Positions 15,647 through 22,738 of a stretch of 24,455 bases of DNA are shown piece after piece; the stretch's first letter is position 1, and each line of letters opens with the position of its first letter. The translations under genes were made by a program, and so were the position numbers. The notes below the pieces were generated by a model. It was given only the letters and a program-made list of their open reading frames with translations. It had not been told where the DNA came from and did not search any database. The DNA comes from a virus, in IMG/VR virus record IMGVR_UViG_3300025138_000340, positions 1 through 24,455 of that record; one strand, 5' to 3'.

Positions 15647-17929
15647 ATGGCAGATAATTTATTAGATAAAGCATCAATATTACTTACACCAACTGCGTAC
15701 GACAATGGTAGTATGTTGAGTATAAAGCCAGAGAACGGAGATGGAGATTTTACATTCAGTAGAAATTCTGCTGCAACTAGAGTTAATGCACAAGGTTTAG
15801 TAGAAAATGTACAGATAATTAGTTCAGAGTTAGTTTCAAATGGTAACTTTTCACAGATAGGTACAGAAGAAGTTTCAAACGGAAACTTTTCACAAGAAGG
15901 AAGTGAGTTAGTTACTAATGGCTCGTTTGATACTGATAGTGATTGGACTAAACAGAGCAGTTGGTCTATTGGTGGTGGTGCTGCTAATTATGATTTTTTG
16001 TCAGACTCAAAATACATAAGACAAACTTTATTAAATGGAGGTTTTGTAGCTGGTAAAACTTATAAAATTAATTTTGAAATAACGTCTGGTACTGCCTATA
16101 TGAACGTTAACTCAAATGGTGGTGGACTTATTAGCCTTAACTCTTATAGTGTAGGTAGTTATTCAATATATGTAACTCCCTCCATTAGTGCAAGTGATTT
16201 ATTATTCTACGGAAGAAACACAAGTGGTACTGCTTTCTCAATAGACAACGTTTCAGTAAAAGAAGTCGGACAAAATTGGACTTTAGGAACTGGCTGGAGT
16301 ATTGGAGAAGATAAGGCTATTAGTGATGGATTGAGTAATTTTGAAAATATTTATCAAACAATTAGCCCTAATTTAGTTATCGGTAATTCTTATTTAATAT
16401 CTTTTGATTTAATAGTTACAAGTGGTGCTTTAAGAATAAGAACGGATTCAGGGACATATTATTCTAATGTATTTAACACAAGTGGAAATCAAAGCGTTAC
16501 ACTAACACTTGAAAGTGGAAGCGATTTTTGGTTTAATTCTTACTCGGGATTTGAAGGCTCTATAACAAACATCTCAGTTAAAGAGGTGGCGCAAAATTGG
16601 ACAAGTCCAGATTACAATTCAGCATTATCTATTGTAGGTGGACAGCTAAAAATTGAAAGCACCGTTTCACTAGGGAGGGTAGTACAAGCAATAACAACTG
16701 TTGTTGGTAAAACATATTTAGCAAGTGCTAATATTACAAATATAGATAGCAGTACTGGTATTCAATTAAAGTTATCAAATGGATCGAATTTAGATGGTGC
16801 TTTTTTTGATTCATCATTTAACACAACAACAAATATTGTAACAATTAAACATAATTTTGTAGCAACTGCAACAACAACTTATATAGGAACTTCACAAGGC
16901 TCTAGTGCTGGGCAATCGGGTCTTTTAGGCAATGTTTCAATTAAAGAAATTACAGACAGTACAAACATACCAAGAATAGACTACACAGATGGCTGTGGAA
17001 GTTGGTTGCTAGAACCACAGAGTACTAATTTAGTAACTTATAGTGAAAATTTTAGTGATAGTAGTTGGGCTAATATAAACTCTAGTGAAACTAGTGGCTT
17101 TTTAGCACCTAATGGTCAAAACGATGCTTTTAGGTTTTTGACTACAAGTGGTGGTAGTTCTTACCTATTTGCAAGTAATATTTCAGTATCTAACTTAACA
17201 GAGTACACTATATCTTGCTATGCTAAAAGCAATGATAATGGTTTAGATGATTTTAAATTTTATACTAGTGCTGGTTTTTCACCAGTAATCACTACCTCAA
17301 ACAAATGGCAAAGATTTGAGTTTACTGTAACAACAAATTCAACGAATATAGACGTAGGTTTTAATGGTCAAGGTACAAATACAGATATTTTAATTTGGGG
17401 TTTTCAAGTAGAACAACAATCACAAGCAACATCTTATATCCCTAGCTCTGGAGCTGCAAGCACTAGGCTACAAGATATTGCAAACAATAGTGGGAACTCT
17501 ACTTTAATAAATAGTACAGAGGGTGTATTGTATGTAGAGGTAGCTGCTTTGGCAAATAGTGGAACTTTTAGATACATAAGTTTAATAAATGATGCAAGTA
17601 ATCTTGTTCAAATATATTATAAAGATTCTTCAAATAGAATAAGTGTAGTAGTTAAGTCAAGTGGAGTCACACAATTTTTCGCTAATCACGTATTGTCAGA
17701 TGCAACAGATTTTATAAAAGTAGGTGTTAAATACAAACAAAATGATTTTGCTTTATGGGTTGATGGAGTTGAAGTAGCAACAGATACAAGTGGCAATGTA
17801 CCAATAGGTTTGTCTAAATTAGATTTTGATTTTCTTGGTGGAAACAAATTCAATGGAAAAGCAAAAGCACTAGCAGTTTACAAAGAAGCATTAACAGATG
17901 CAGAATTACAATCTTTAACAACAATATAA
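15647..17929 (+). CDS. Modular tail fibre / receptor-binding candidate with carbohydrate-binding and LamG-like domains
   Basis: 760 residues. The N-terminus carries FTFSRNSAATRVNAQGLVE, an anchor-like signature common in Bacteroidota phage fibres. After a 13-residue tandem repeat (60-85) come three beta-sandwich modules of 105-120 residues, each closing with N-[VI]-S-[VI]-K-E (201-206, 308-313, 429-434), like CBM4/9-type jelly rolls. A segment IPRIDYTDGCGSWLLEPQST opens a fourth beta region (to about 600). The C-terminal 130 residues (about 625-755) form a laminin G/concanavalin-like domain (FALWVDGVEVATDTSG). The whole points to glycan binding on the host surface. It is the first gene after head completion and before lysis. 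Confidence 0.8.
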   Translation: MADNLLDKASILLTPTAYDNGSMLSIKPENGDGDFTFSRNSAATRVNAQGLVENVQIISSELVSNGNFSQIGTEEVSNGNFSQEGSELVTNGSFDTDSDWTKQSSWSIGGGAANYDFLSDSKYIRQTLLNGGFVAGKTYKINFEITSGTAYMNVNSNGGGLISLNSYSVGSYSIYVTPSISASDLLFYGRNTSGTAFSIDNVSVKEVGQNWTLGTGWSIGEDKAISDGLSNFENIYQTISPNLVIGNSYLISFDLIVTSGALRIRTDSGTYYSNVFNTSGNQSVTLTLESGSDFWFNSYSGFEGSITNISVKEVAQNWTSPDYNSALSIVGGQLKIESTVSLGRVVQAITTVVGKTYLASANITNIDSSTGIQLKLSNGSNLDGAFFDSSFNTTTNIVTIKHNFVATATTTYIGTSQGSSAGQSGLLGNVSIKEITDSTNIPRIDYTDGCGSWLLEPQSTNLVTYSENFSDSSWANINSSETSGFLAPNGQNDAFRFLTTSGGSSYLFASNISVSNLTEYTISCYAKSNDNGLDDFKFYTSAGFSPVITTSNKWQRFEFTVTTNSTNIDVGFNGQGTNTDILIWGFQVEQQSQATSYIPSSGAASTRLQDIANNSGNSTLINSTEGVLYVEVAALANSGTFRYISLINDASNLVQIYYKDSSNRISVVVKSSGVTQFFANHVLSDATDFIKVGVKYKQNDFALWVDGVEVATDTSGNVPIGLSKLDFDFLGGNKFNGKAKALAVYKEALTDAELQSLTTI
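15824..15901 (+). repeat. 13-residue (39-nt) tandem repeat in the fibre gene
   Basis: Residues 60-72 (SELVSNGNFSQIG) and 73-85 (TEEVSNGNFSQEG) are near-identical tandem units. The following SELVTNGSFDTDS (86-98) is a diverged third unit that continues into the first complete beta-sandwich module. The pattern looks like repeated module starts whose bodies were lost. Confidence 0.8.
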
Positions 17930-17930
17930 A

Positions 17931-18269
17931 ATGCACATATACAAATTAGTTTTTGATACAGAACAACAAGGCAAACAAGTCTTAATAGATAACAACGTTT
18001 GGCAAGAAGTAACAGAAGAAGGTGTTACATCTATGCAGTATATCAACGGAACAAAAGCAGTTGTTTACATTGGTAAAGTTGTAGAAATACCTGGTACTTA
18101 TGATCCAGATGGTCACGAGATAACACCTCCTATTTATTATGATGGTGTTGCTTATGATATAATGAGTACTGATGACTTAGACTTTGGGAATAATGAAGTT
18201 TATCCAGCTGACAACGCAGCGCATCAATTTTACGGATTCCCTAGAAACGCAGAAGTGCCAAAACCTTAA
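17931..18269 (+). CDS. Conserved-looking phage protein after the fibre gene
   Basis: 112 residues, acidic, beginning MHIYKLVFDTEQQGKQVLID, with KVVEIPGTYDPDGHEITPP in the middle and a C-terminal DNAAHQFYGF. I recognise the type as a frequent neighbour of fibre genes in Bacteroidota phages, but no function is known to me. A fibre accessory or attachment role is conceivable. It starts 1 nt after the fibre stop. Confidence 0.6.
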   Translation: MHIYKLVFDTEQQGKQVLIDNNVWQEVTEEGVTSMQYINGTKAVVYIGKVVEIPGTYDPDGHEITPPIYYDGVAYDIMSTDDLDFGNNEVYPADNAAHQFYGFPRNAEVPKP

Positions 18270-18272
18270 AAG

Positions 18273-18434
18273 ATGGATATGCAAGATATTAAATTAGGAG
18301 CTTTAAATCTTATAACCTTTATGGTTAGTTTTTCTAATATAGAACAATGGCTAAAATTAACTTTACTTTTAGTATCTATTGTCTACACAATTATGAAGAT
18401 TATTAATATGAGTAAACAAAATAAAAATGGCTAA
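18273..18434 (+). CDS. Small membrane protein, holin-like (53 aa)
   Basis: ATG at 18273, TAA at 18432-18434, overlapping the next gene by 8 nt. The chain has a hydrophobic N-terminal half (LGALNLITFMVSF, about 8-20) and a clear transmembrane helix (LKLTLLLVSIVYTIMKIINM, about 27-46), with a short Lys/Asn tail. Size, membrane nature and position at the head of the lysis cassette suggest a holin or lysis regulator. Such short membrane proteins are common in this position in Bacteroidota phages. Confidence 0.6.
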   Translation: MDMQDIKLGALNLITFMVSFSNIEQWLKLTLLLVSIVYTIMKIINMSKQNKNG

Positions 18435-18708
18435 TAAAATATCAGAAGATACACAAGTACAACTAGACTTAAAAACTATTGGTATTATTGTTACTGGTGC
18501 AGTTTCAATAGCATCTGTTTATTTCGCTTTACAATCAGATATAGAATTAGCAAAGCAATTACCAGAGCCAGAGATAAAGAAATCAGAGTATGAATTAAAA
18601 GATGAATTAGTTCGTACAACGATAATAAATATCAATGAAAAGGTAAATAAGAATAGTGATAAGTTAGACAAGATAGACGAGAAACTATTCCAAATTATAA
18701 AAAGATAA
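18427..18708 (+). CDS. Single-pass membrane protein with coiled-coil tail
   Basis: 93 residues with one transmembrane helix at about 17-36 (TIGIIVTGAVSIASVYFALQ) and then a charged, Lys/Asp/Asn-rich helical region ending KVNKNSDKLDKIDEKLFQII, a probable coiled coil. The layout (N-terminal anchor and periplasmic or cytoplasmic coiled coil) could fit an i-spanin or a holin partner, but neither is proven. It overlaps the 53-residue membrane gene and is 2 nt from the next gene, within the lysis cassette. Confidence 0.6.
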   Translation: MANKISEDTQVQLDLKTIGIIVTGAVSIASVYFALQSDIELAKQLPEPEIKKSEYELKDELVRTTIININEKVNKNSDKLDKIDEKLFQIIKR

Positions 18709-18710
18709 TT

Positions 18711-19034
18711 ATGAAAACCTTTTTACTTGTAATATCACTTTTGTTTTCTGTAAGTCTATACTCTCAAGATGTAACCTTATTGTATGTTAATTCAATTTGG
18801 AATAAAGCTAACGATTACAAACATTTAAGTAAACTTAAAAATGTAAGGGTTTTAAAAGTTAATTATGATGACCAACCAAAAAAGTTTAAGGAACAAGTAA
18901 AATCTGTACCAGCTATTATATTGTTTGATGAAAGTAATAAGCTAAAGAGAGTATGGCAAGGTGGTTTATCAATGAGTTTAGATGTAGACCCAAAGGAGAT
19001 ACAAGCAATGATAAATAAAATAAGCAATGACTAA
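18711..19034 (+). CDS. Exported thioredoxin-fold protein lacking cysteines
   Basis: 107 residues. A signal peptide (MKTFLLVISLLFSVSLYS, likely cut before Q19) is followed by a thioredoxin-like chain: strand VTLLYVNSIW (21-30), strand NVRVLKVNYDD (44-54), and the cis-proline motif SVPAIILFD (65-73) with P67. The position that usually holds CxxC reads SIWNKAND, and the protein has no cysteine at all, so it cannot act as a dithiol oxidoreductase. It sits inside the lysis cassette and overlaps the endolysin gene by 8 nt. A role in the periplasm during lysis or superinfection control is speculation. Confidence 0.65.
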   Translation: MKTFLLVISLLFSVSLYSQDVTLLYVNSIWNKANDYKHLSKLKNVRVLKVNYDDQPKKFKEQVKSVPAIILFDESNKLKRVWQGGLSMSLDVDPKEIQAMINKISND

Positions 19035-19350
19035 ATACTTTAAAGAAGTAGAATATAAAATGGATACAGACTTTCTTGCTAAACTAGACAAGGCAAGAGA
19101 GTTTGCTAAAGTGCCATTTGTAATTAATTCTGCTTATAGAAGTCCAGAACACGCAGAGTCTATAAAAAACCCTACCTCAAGTCATATTAAAGGTTTGGCA
19201 GTAGATATAAAAGCAACTGATAGCAGAACAAGATACAAGGTCTTAAATTCACTTATGCACGTTGGTTTTAATCGTATTGGTATTGCAGATACATTTATTC
19301 ACGTTGATGACGATAAAGACAAATCACAACAAGTAATTTGGACATACTAA
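19027..19350 (+). CDS. Endolysin, peptidase M15-type (D-Ala-D-Ala / L-Ala-D-Glu carboxypeptidase-like)
   Basis: A 107-residue zinc peptidase domain, close to the minimal length of the M15_3 family. Zinc ligands fit SSHIKGLAVDI (H53, D60) and FIHVDDD (H92). The preceding INSAYRSPEHAESI (33-46) holds the conserved SxYRSPxHN-like region with R38. It would cut peptide bonds of peptidoglycan at lysis. There is no signal peptide, so release needs the neighbouring holin. It overlaps the thioredoxin-like gene by 8 nt and lies 1 nt before the holin gene. Confidence 0.9.
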   Translation: MTKYFKEVEYKMDTDFLAKLDKAREFAKVPFVINSAYRSPEHAESIKNPTSSHIKGLAVDIKATDSRTRYKVLNSLMHVGFNRIGIADTFIHVDDDKDKSQQVIWTY

Positions 19351-19351
19351 T

Positions 19352-19813
19352 ATGAGTGATACTAAACTAAGAAAAAACGGAGGTAAAGGTACTTTCTTTG
19401 GTAACCTTTGGAGAGGTGTTGTAAAAAACAATATACCAATGGGAGAAACAATAGTTGCTGCTATTGACGGAGGTAATCCAATAGATGTTATAAAAGCAAT
19501 ATCAAAAGATAAAGATATACCAGCAAAAGATAAAGAAATGATGTTGGCAGACTTGCAGCAAGATGTTATTGAGATGCAGGAGGTAACTAAACGTTGGCAA
19601 TCTGATATGTCTTCTAGTAGTTGGTTAAGTAAAAACATAAGACCTTTAAGCATTGCTTTTTTAACCTTGTCTCTTTTTATTTATGTGATTTTAGATAGCT
19701 CTTTGCAATCTTTTAATATAGACCAACAATGGATTTCTTTACTTGGAAATCTACTTATGCTTGTTTATGGTGGTTATTTTGGTGCAAGAACACTAGAAAA
19801 AATAAGAAAATAA
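19352..19813 (+). CDS. Holin (Holin_3TMs-type)
   Basis: 153 residues with an N-terminal soluble part containing an amphipathic/hydrophobic stretch at about 30-50, then two strong transmembrane helices at about 98-115 (RPLSIAFLTLSLFIYVIL) and 127-144 (WISLLGNLLMLVYGGYFG), and a basic end ARTLEKIRK. This matches the 3TM holin type found beside M15 endolysins in Bacteroidota phages. It forms the inner membrane lesion that lets the endolysin out. Confidence 0.85.
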   Translation: MSDTKLRKNGGKGTFFGNLWRGVVKNNIPMGETIVAAIDGGNPIDVIKAISKDKDIPAKDKEMMLADLQQDVIEMQEVTKRWQSDMSSSSWLSKNIRPLSIAFLTLSLFIYVILDSSLQSFNIDQQWISLLGNLLMLVYGGYFGARTLEKIRK

Positions 19814-19831
19814 AATAAATTTCAAGGTTTT

Positions 19832-19843
19832 TCTCATTATATA
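19832..19843 (+). promoter_or_regulatory. Late-gene upstream motif, copy 7 (one mismatch)
   Basis: TCTCATTATATA has one mismatch to the consensus and ends 3 nt before the ATG at 19847. It lies in the 33-nt gap between the holin and phosphoesterase genes, so the latter may be transcribed separately. Confidence 0.45.
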
Positions 19844-19846
19844 TAT

Positions 19847-20563
19847 ATGGGAAAAGAAGAAAGACCAAGACTTAAAGGTAAAATATTAAAAGCCTACAAG
19901 AATTTAATACAAGACCAACAACGCATCTTAGTTATTGGAGACCTACACGAGCCATTTTGTTTAGAGGGTTATTTAAAACATTGCAAAGATGTTTATGCAA
20001 AACACAATTGTAACAAGGTAATATTTATAGGAGATGTTATCGATAATCATTATTCTTCTTTTCACGATCCTGACCCAGATGGAATGGGTGGAGGAGATGA
20101 ACTTGATTTAGCTATTTATAAATTATCAAGATGGTATAATGCTTTTCCAGTAGCTGACGTTTGTATCGGTAATCACGATAGAATTATTTCTCGTAAAGCA
20201 TTTGCATCTGGAGTACCTAAAAGATGGGTTAAGACATTTGGAGAAGTATTAGAAACTCCTAATTGGAATTTTAATACTCGTTTTGTTTATGATAATGTAC
20301 AATACATTCATGGAGAATCTGGTAGAGCTACAAAGAAAGCAAAAGATGATATGCAGTCTACTGTTCAAGGGCATAGGCATACAGAAATGTTTACTGAGTT
20401 TGCAGTTGGTGCTAATTTTAAAGTCTTTGGTTGTGCAGTTGGTTGTGGTATAGACAATACATCTTATGCTATGGCTTATGGTAAGAACTTTAAGAAACCA
20501 GCTATTGGTTGTGCAGTTGTGTTTGGGGGTAGTTACGCAATTAACGAGCCTATGCACTTATAA
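19847..20563 (+). CDS. Calcineurin-like metallophosphoesterase
   Basis: 238 residues with the full motif set of the family: GDLH (D32, H34), GDVID (D63), GNHD (108-111), YIHGE (H155) and GHRH (175-178). These bind two metal ions for hydrolysis of a phosphoester; substrate unknown (nucleic acid, nucleotide or phosphoprotein). Related genes occur in Bacteroidota phages, where the role is unclear. Standing last in the late region next to the integrase and with its own upstream motif, it may be an accessory (moron-like) gene. Its stop TAA shares TTATAA with the integrase stop on the opposite strand. Confidence 0.9.
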   Translation: MGKEERPRLKGKILKAYKNLIQDQQRILVIGDLHEPFCLEGYLKHCKDVYAKHNCNKVIFIGDVIDNHYSSFHDPDPDGMGGGDELDLAIYKLSRWYNAFPVADVCIGNHDRIISRKAFASGVPKRWVKTFGEVLETPNWNFNTRFVYDNVQYIHGESGRATKKAKDDMQSTVQGHRHTEMFTEFAVGANFKVFGCAVGCGIDNTSYAMAYGKNFKKPAIGCAVVFGGSYAINEPMHL

Positions 20564-21838
20564 TATAAAGTCTATTTTTTCAGACCAATCCTCTGGAATG
20601 TCTGCATCTATTTTATGGATATACATCTCAAGAGCTTGTTGCGTTTCATGACCAGTAATTGGTTGTAGTTCTTTTATTGCTTCTGAGTAGCTTTTGTTCT
20701 CAGTACTTCTTAAATACCTAAAAAGATTTGTAATAAAAGAATGACGGAAAGAATACAAACCATATTCTTTGCCTAAGTTGAATTTATTTTTTACTTTTTT
20801 AAATCGTTTACTAAATGCGTCTCTTCTTGTATTATCGTCTGTATTCCATTCTGCTGGTTTATTTTTTAATGTAAATAAAAAGTACTCCTTATTATATAGG
20901 TGTAAATTCATTGCTTTTACATCCTCTATAAATATACTTGGAATGCGTTTTGTTTTTTGAGGTTTGTTTTTTGCTTTAAAATATAAAAGATTTTCTTCTA
21001 GGTTTACATCTTTTACTTTTAATCTGTTTACCTCAACTGGACGTAGAAAGCAATACGAGACAAAACGGATATACATTAATAGGTACGGATCGTTATTTTT
21101 TAAATAGTCTACAATATCTTTAAGTTCTTTTCTAGTAAAGGTTCTATCTGTTTTTGGTTTTGTCTTTTCGTTACCTATGTCTTTAATAAAGTTTCTATCT
21201 ATTAAATTAAGTTTGTTTTCCATTATAGTAAACAGAGCTGATAGAGATGCTTTTGAGTTGTTGCGAGTTCTTGCAGATGTTTCTTTTAGTTTTTGATTTA
21301 AGAATTTAAGAACAACAGACTTTGTTAAATCATTTATGTCTTTGTTTTGATTATATTTAAGAAAGTCTAAAAATTGGTTCTTTGTATGGAGGTAGTCTTT
21401 AGATGTTATTTTAGAAACAGATAGAGTACAATGTTCATAAGCTAACTCTAATGCTTCTTTTATAGTATGTACTTTTTTTTCATCTTCAAAGTTGTTTAAA
21501 TTAAAAGGGGAGTAGCCATTTCTAATTGCAGTTTCTAATCCAAACTTTAAATTCTTTAAATGCCTTACTCTATCCTCAAATTTTTTTAATTTATTAACTC
21601 CTCCTTTTAAATGGCTTTGCCTTTCTAGTTTGTTTGTATTTGGATTTCTAAAAGACCATCTTAAATACCAAGACTTTTTTAGTGCTTTTGTTTTTTCACT
21701 TTTGCTTAAATATTTCCATTCATTGACGTTTATTCCTCCAGTATAAAAAGAAATAGTGTATTTTTTTTGCATTTTTTTTAAAACATCTAGTGCGTACTCT
21801 ACAACGTATTTTTGAAGTATTTTTTTATTTTTCTTCAT
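20558..21838 (-). CDS. int: Tyrosine recombinase (phage integrase)
   Basis: 426 residues. A Bacteroidota-type N-terminal region (WYLRWSFRNPNTNKLERQ at about 57-74) is followed by a SAM-like core-binding domain (about 125-215) and a catalytic domain with R266 (FLRPVEV), lysines K288/K290 in the beta hairpin, YSFRH (Y362, R365, H366), GH (396-397) and nucleophile Y406 (MYIHK). The first His of the usual HxxRH box is Tyr, a variant I know from Bacteroidota recombinases. It lies immediately beside the tRNA-derived attachment core and should integrate the phage there. A second Met at residue 23 is possible but would cut the N-terminal domain. Confidence 0.95.
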   Translation of the reverse strand: MKKNKKILQKYVVEYALDVLKKMQKKYTISFYTGGINVNEWKYLSKSEKTKALKKSWYLRWSFRNPNTNKLERQSHLKGGVNKLKKFEDRVRHLKNLKFGLETAIRNGYSPFNLNNFEDEKKVHTIKEALELAYEHCTLSVSKITSKDYLHTKNQFLDFLKYNQNKDINDLTKSVVLKFLNQKLKETSARTRNNSKASLSALFTIMENKLNLIDRNFIKDIGNEKTKPKTDRTFTRKELKDIVDYLKNNDPYLLMYIRFVSYCFLRPVEVNRLKVKDVNLEENLLYFKAKNKPQKTKRIPSIFIEDVKAMNLHLYNKEYFLFTLKNKPAEWNTDDNTRRDAFSKRFKKVKNKFNLGKEYGLYSFRHSFITNLFRYLRSTENKSYSEAIKELQPITGHETQQALEMYIHKIDADIPEDWSEKIDFIL

Positions 21839-21905
21839 ACAAAAACGACTTAAATTTTGAACCTAAATCGTTTATTTACAAAGAGTTGTGTTTACTTTAA
21901 ATTTG

Positions 21906-21947
21906 TAGCGAAGACGGGATTTGAACCCGTGACCTCAGGGTTATGAA
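21906..21947 (-). other. attP core: 3' part of a CAU-anticodon tRNA (tRNA-Met type)
   Basis: On the minus strand this reads from the anticodon loop TTCATAA (anticodon CAT at 21943-21945) through the variable region, the T arm (ACGGG TTCAAAT CCCGT) and the acceptor 3' strand CTTCGCT to discriminator A at 21906; CCA is not encoded. The 5' half is absent: no AGCGAAG-type acceptor strand or D arm lies upstream, and the 27-31 side of the anticodon stem mispairs at its closing position. Phage genes flank both sides, so this is attP rather than a functional tRNA. Integration would complete a host tRNA. TTTACAAA occurs on each side (21875-21882 and 21960-21967), possibly integrase arm sites. Confidence 0.8.
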
Positions 21948-22326
21948 TCCTAAGGTAGATTTACAAACCCTTATAAACACTGACTTTATGCATTGTCGAT
22001 TTATGATTAATGACAACCAAATAACGTACTTTTTTTTATGCAACTACTTGCTTTTTTGTACTTAATTTTTTATATTTATTGTTTAACAATAATAAAAAAA
22101 TAATAAACAATAACCTCTAACTCTCTAACTATAAAAATTGCTATAAAAGATATTATTTATTTAAAAATATTATTTATCTCTTATTATAAAATTTAGTATG
22201 TTGGAATAAAATTTAAGTTTTTGAAAAAAAATAAACCCTCTATAGATTACTACAAAAAACAAGTAATAAAAAATAATAAGATTATTGAAAAATTAAAAAA
22301 TAATATAGGAAGAAAACAACTAAATA
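21948..22326. other. AT-rich non-coding stretch of the attachment region
   Basis: About 380 nt between attP core and repressor gene, with no convincing gene. It holds a TTTACAAA box near the core, a palindrome at 22076-22092, an extra AACAATAA at 22106-22113, and two ATATTATTTAT boxes 17 bp apart (22150-22160, 22167-22177). Such short repeats are what one expects of arm-type, excisionase or host-factor sites, but low complexity makes chance copies likely. Confidence 0.4.
22076..22092. repeat. Perfect 17-bp palindrome TTATTGTT-T-AACAATAA
   Basis: Two 8-bp arms with one central base, and a further copy of one arm (AACAATAA) 14 bp downstream at 22106-22113. It lies about 130 bp from the attP core. 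It may bind an integration or excision factor; being A/T only except for one G and one C, it may also be chance. Confidence 0.35.
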
Positions 22327-22662
22327 TTATTCTTTTAAAATTTGAATAGCTCTCTTTTGGCTTTCAACTTCAAACCATAAACTATAAATTTCTACTTGTA
22401 GGAGTTTATGGTGGTTTTTTATTACATCAGATGCTAAATCTTTTAGGGATTCTAGTTCTTCAATACCTATATCAGCATTTGATCCTACACCATGTTTTTC
22501 CTTTAAATAATTATTTAAAAGAATTTTAACACTTTCATTCATAATTCTCTCACCAGATTCCCACATTTGAACGGTTCTTAAACCTAAACCAAACAATTTA
22601 CCAAATTCGGTCTGTGTTAGGTTTAATTTTTTGCGCATTTTTTTTATTTCTAAAGGGCTCAT
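22327..22662 (-). CDS. HTH repressor-like regulator (lysogeny control candidate)
   Basis: 111 residues. An N-terminal Cro/C1-type (HTH_3) domain includes TQTEFGKLFGLGLRTVQMWE (16-35). A short helical C-terminal part (about 68-111) may serve dimer formation. There is no LexA-type S24 autocleavage domain, so RecA-driven self-cleavage is not expected and induction must work otherwise (for example by an antirepressor). It is divergent from the early operon with two 20-bp operator-like repeats between, the usual layout of a phage switch. Confidence 0.8.
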   Translation of the reverse strand: MSPLEIKKMRKKLNLTQTEFGKLFGLGLRTVQMWESGERIMNESVKILLNNYLKEKHGVGSNADIGIEELESLKDLASDVIKNHHKLLQVEIYSLWFEVESQKRAIQILKE

Positions 22663-22696
22663 TATAAAGGCTTTACAAATTAATTAAAAATTTGTT

Positions 22697-22737
22697 ACGC
22701 ATTGTGTGCATATTTATACGCATTTTGTGTATATTTG
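22697..22737. promoter_or_regulatory. Two tandem operator-like repeats (20 bp, 21-bp period)
   Basis: TACGCATTGTGTGCATATTT (22697-22716) and TACGCATTTTGTGTATATTT (22718-22737) match at 18 of 20 bases and repeat with a 21-bp period, two helical turns, so a protein would bind both on one face. The second copy sits in an imperfect palindrome TATACGCA-TTT-TGTGTATA (22716-22734). Their place between divergent repressor and early genes marks them as likely repressor operators. Confidence 0.75.
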
Positions 22738-22738
22738 G
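22731..22738 (+). promoter_or_regulatory. Early promoter -7 element (TATATTTG)
   Basis: TATATTTG fits the Bacteroidota -7 consensus TAnnTTTG exactly and overlaps the second operator, so repressor binding would block it. The best -33 candidate is TTG at 22703-22705, though 25 bp away, slightly long. Transcription would lead into the early genes from 22778 with a leader of roughly 30-40 nt. Confidence 0.65.

Noticed and set aside
19027-19350. Reading the M15 peptidase as a host vancomycin-type VanY enzyme
   Set aside because: It is a minimal-length domain without signal peptide or membrane anchor, placed between lysis-cassette genes, so a phage endolysin is the better reading.
20249-20557. 102-codon minus-strand frame under the phosphoesterase
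   Set aside because: It is antisense to a gene with complete catalytic motifs; the Cys/Thr/Ile-rich content is a shadow of that frame.
21906-21990. Complete tRNA-Met gene
   Set aside because: Only the 3' part is present; there is no matching 5' acceptor strand or D arm, and the anticodon stem mispairs at its closing position.
22221-22349. Possible 42-codon plus-strand gene starting with TTG
   Set aside because: No ATG, Lys/Asn/Ile-only composition expected of AT-rich non-coding DNA, and it runs into the 3' end of the repressor gene.
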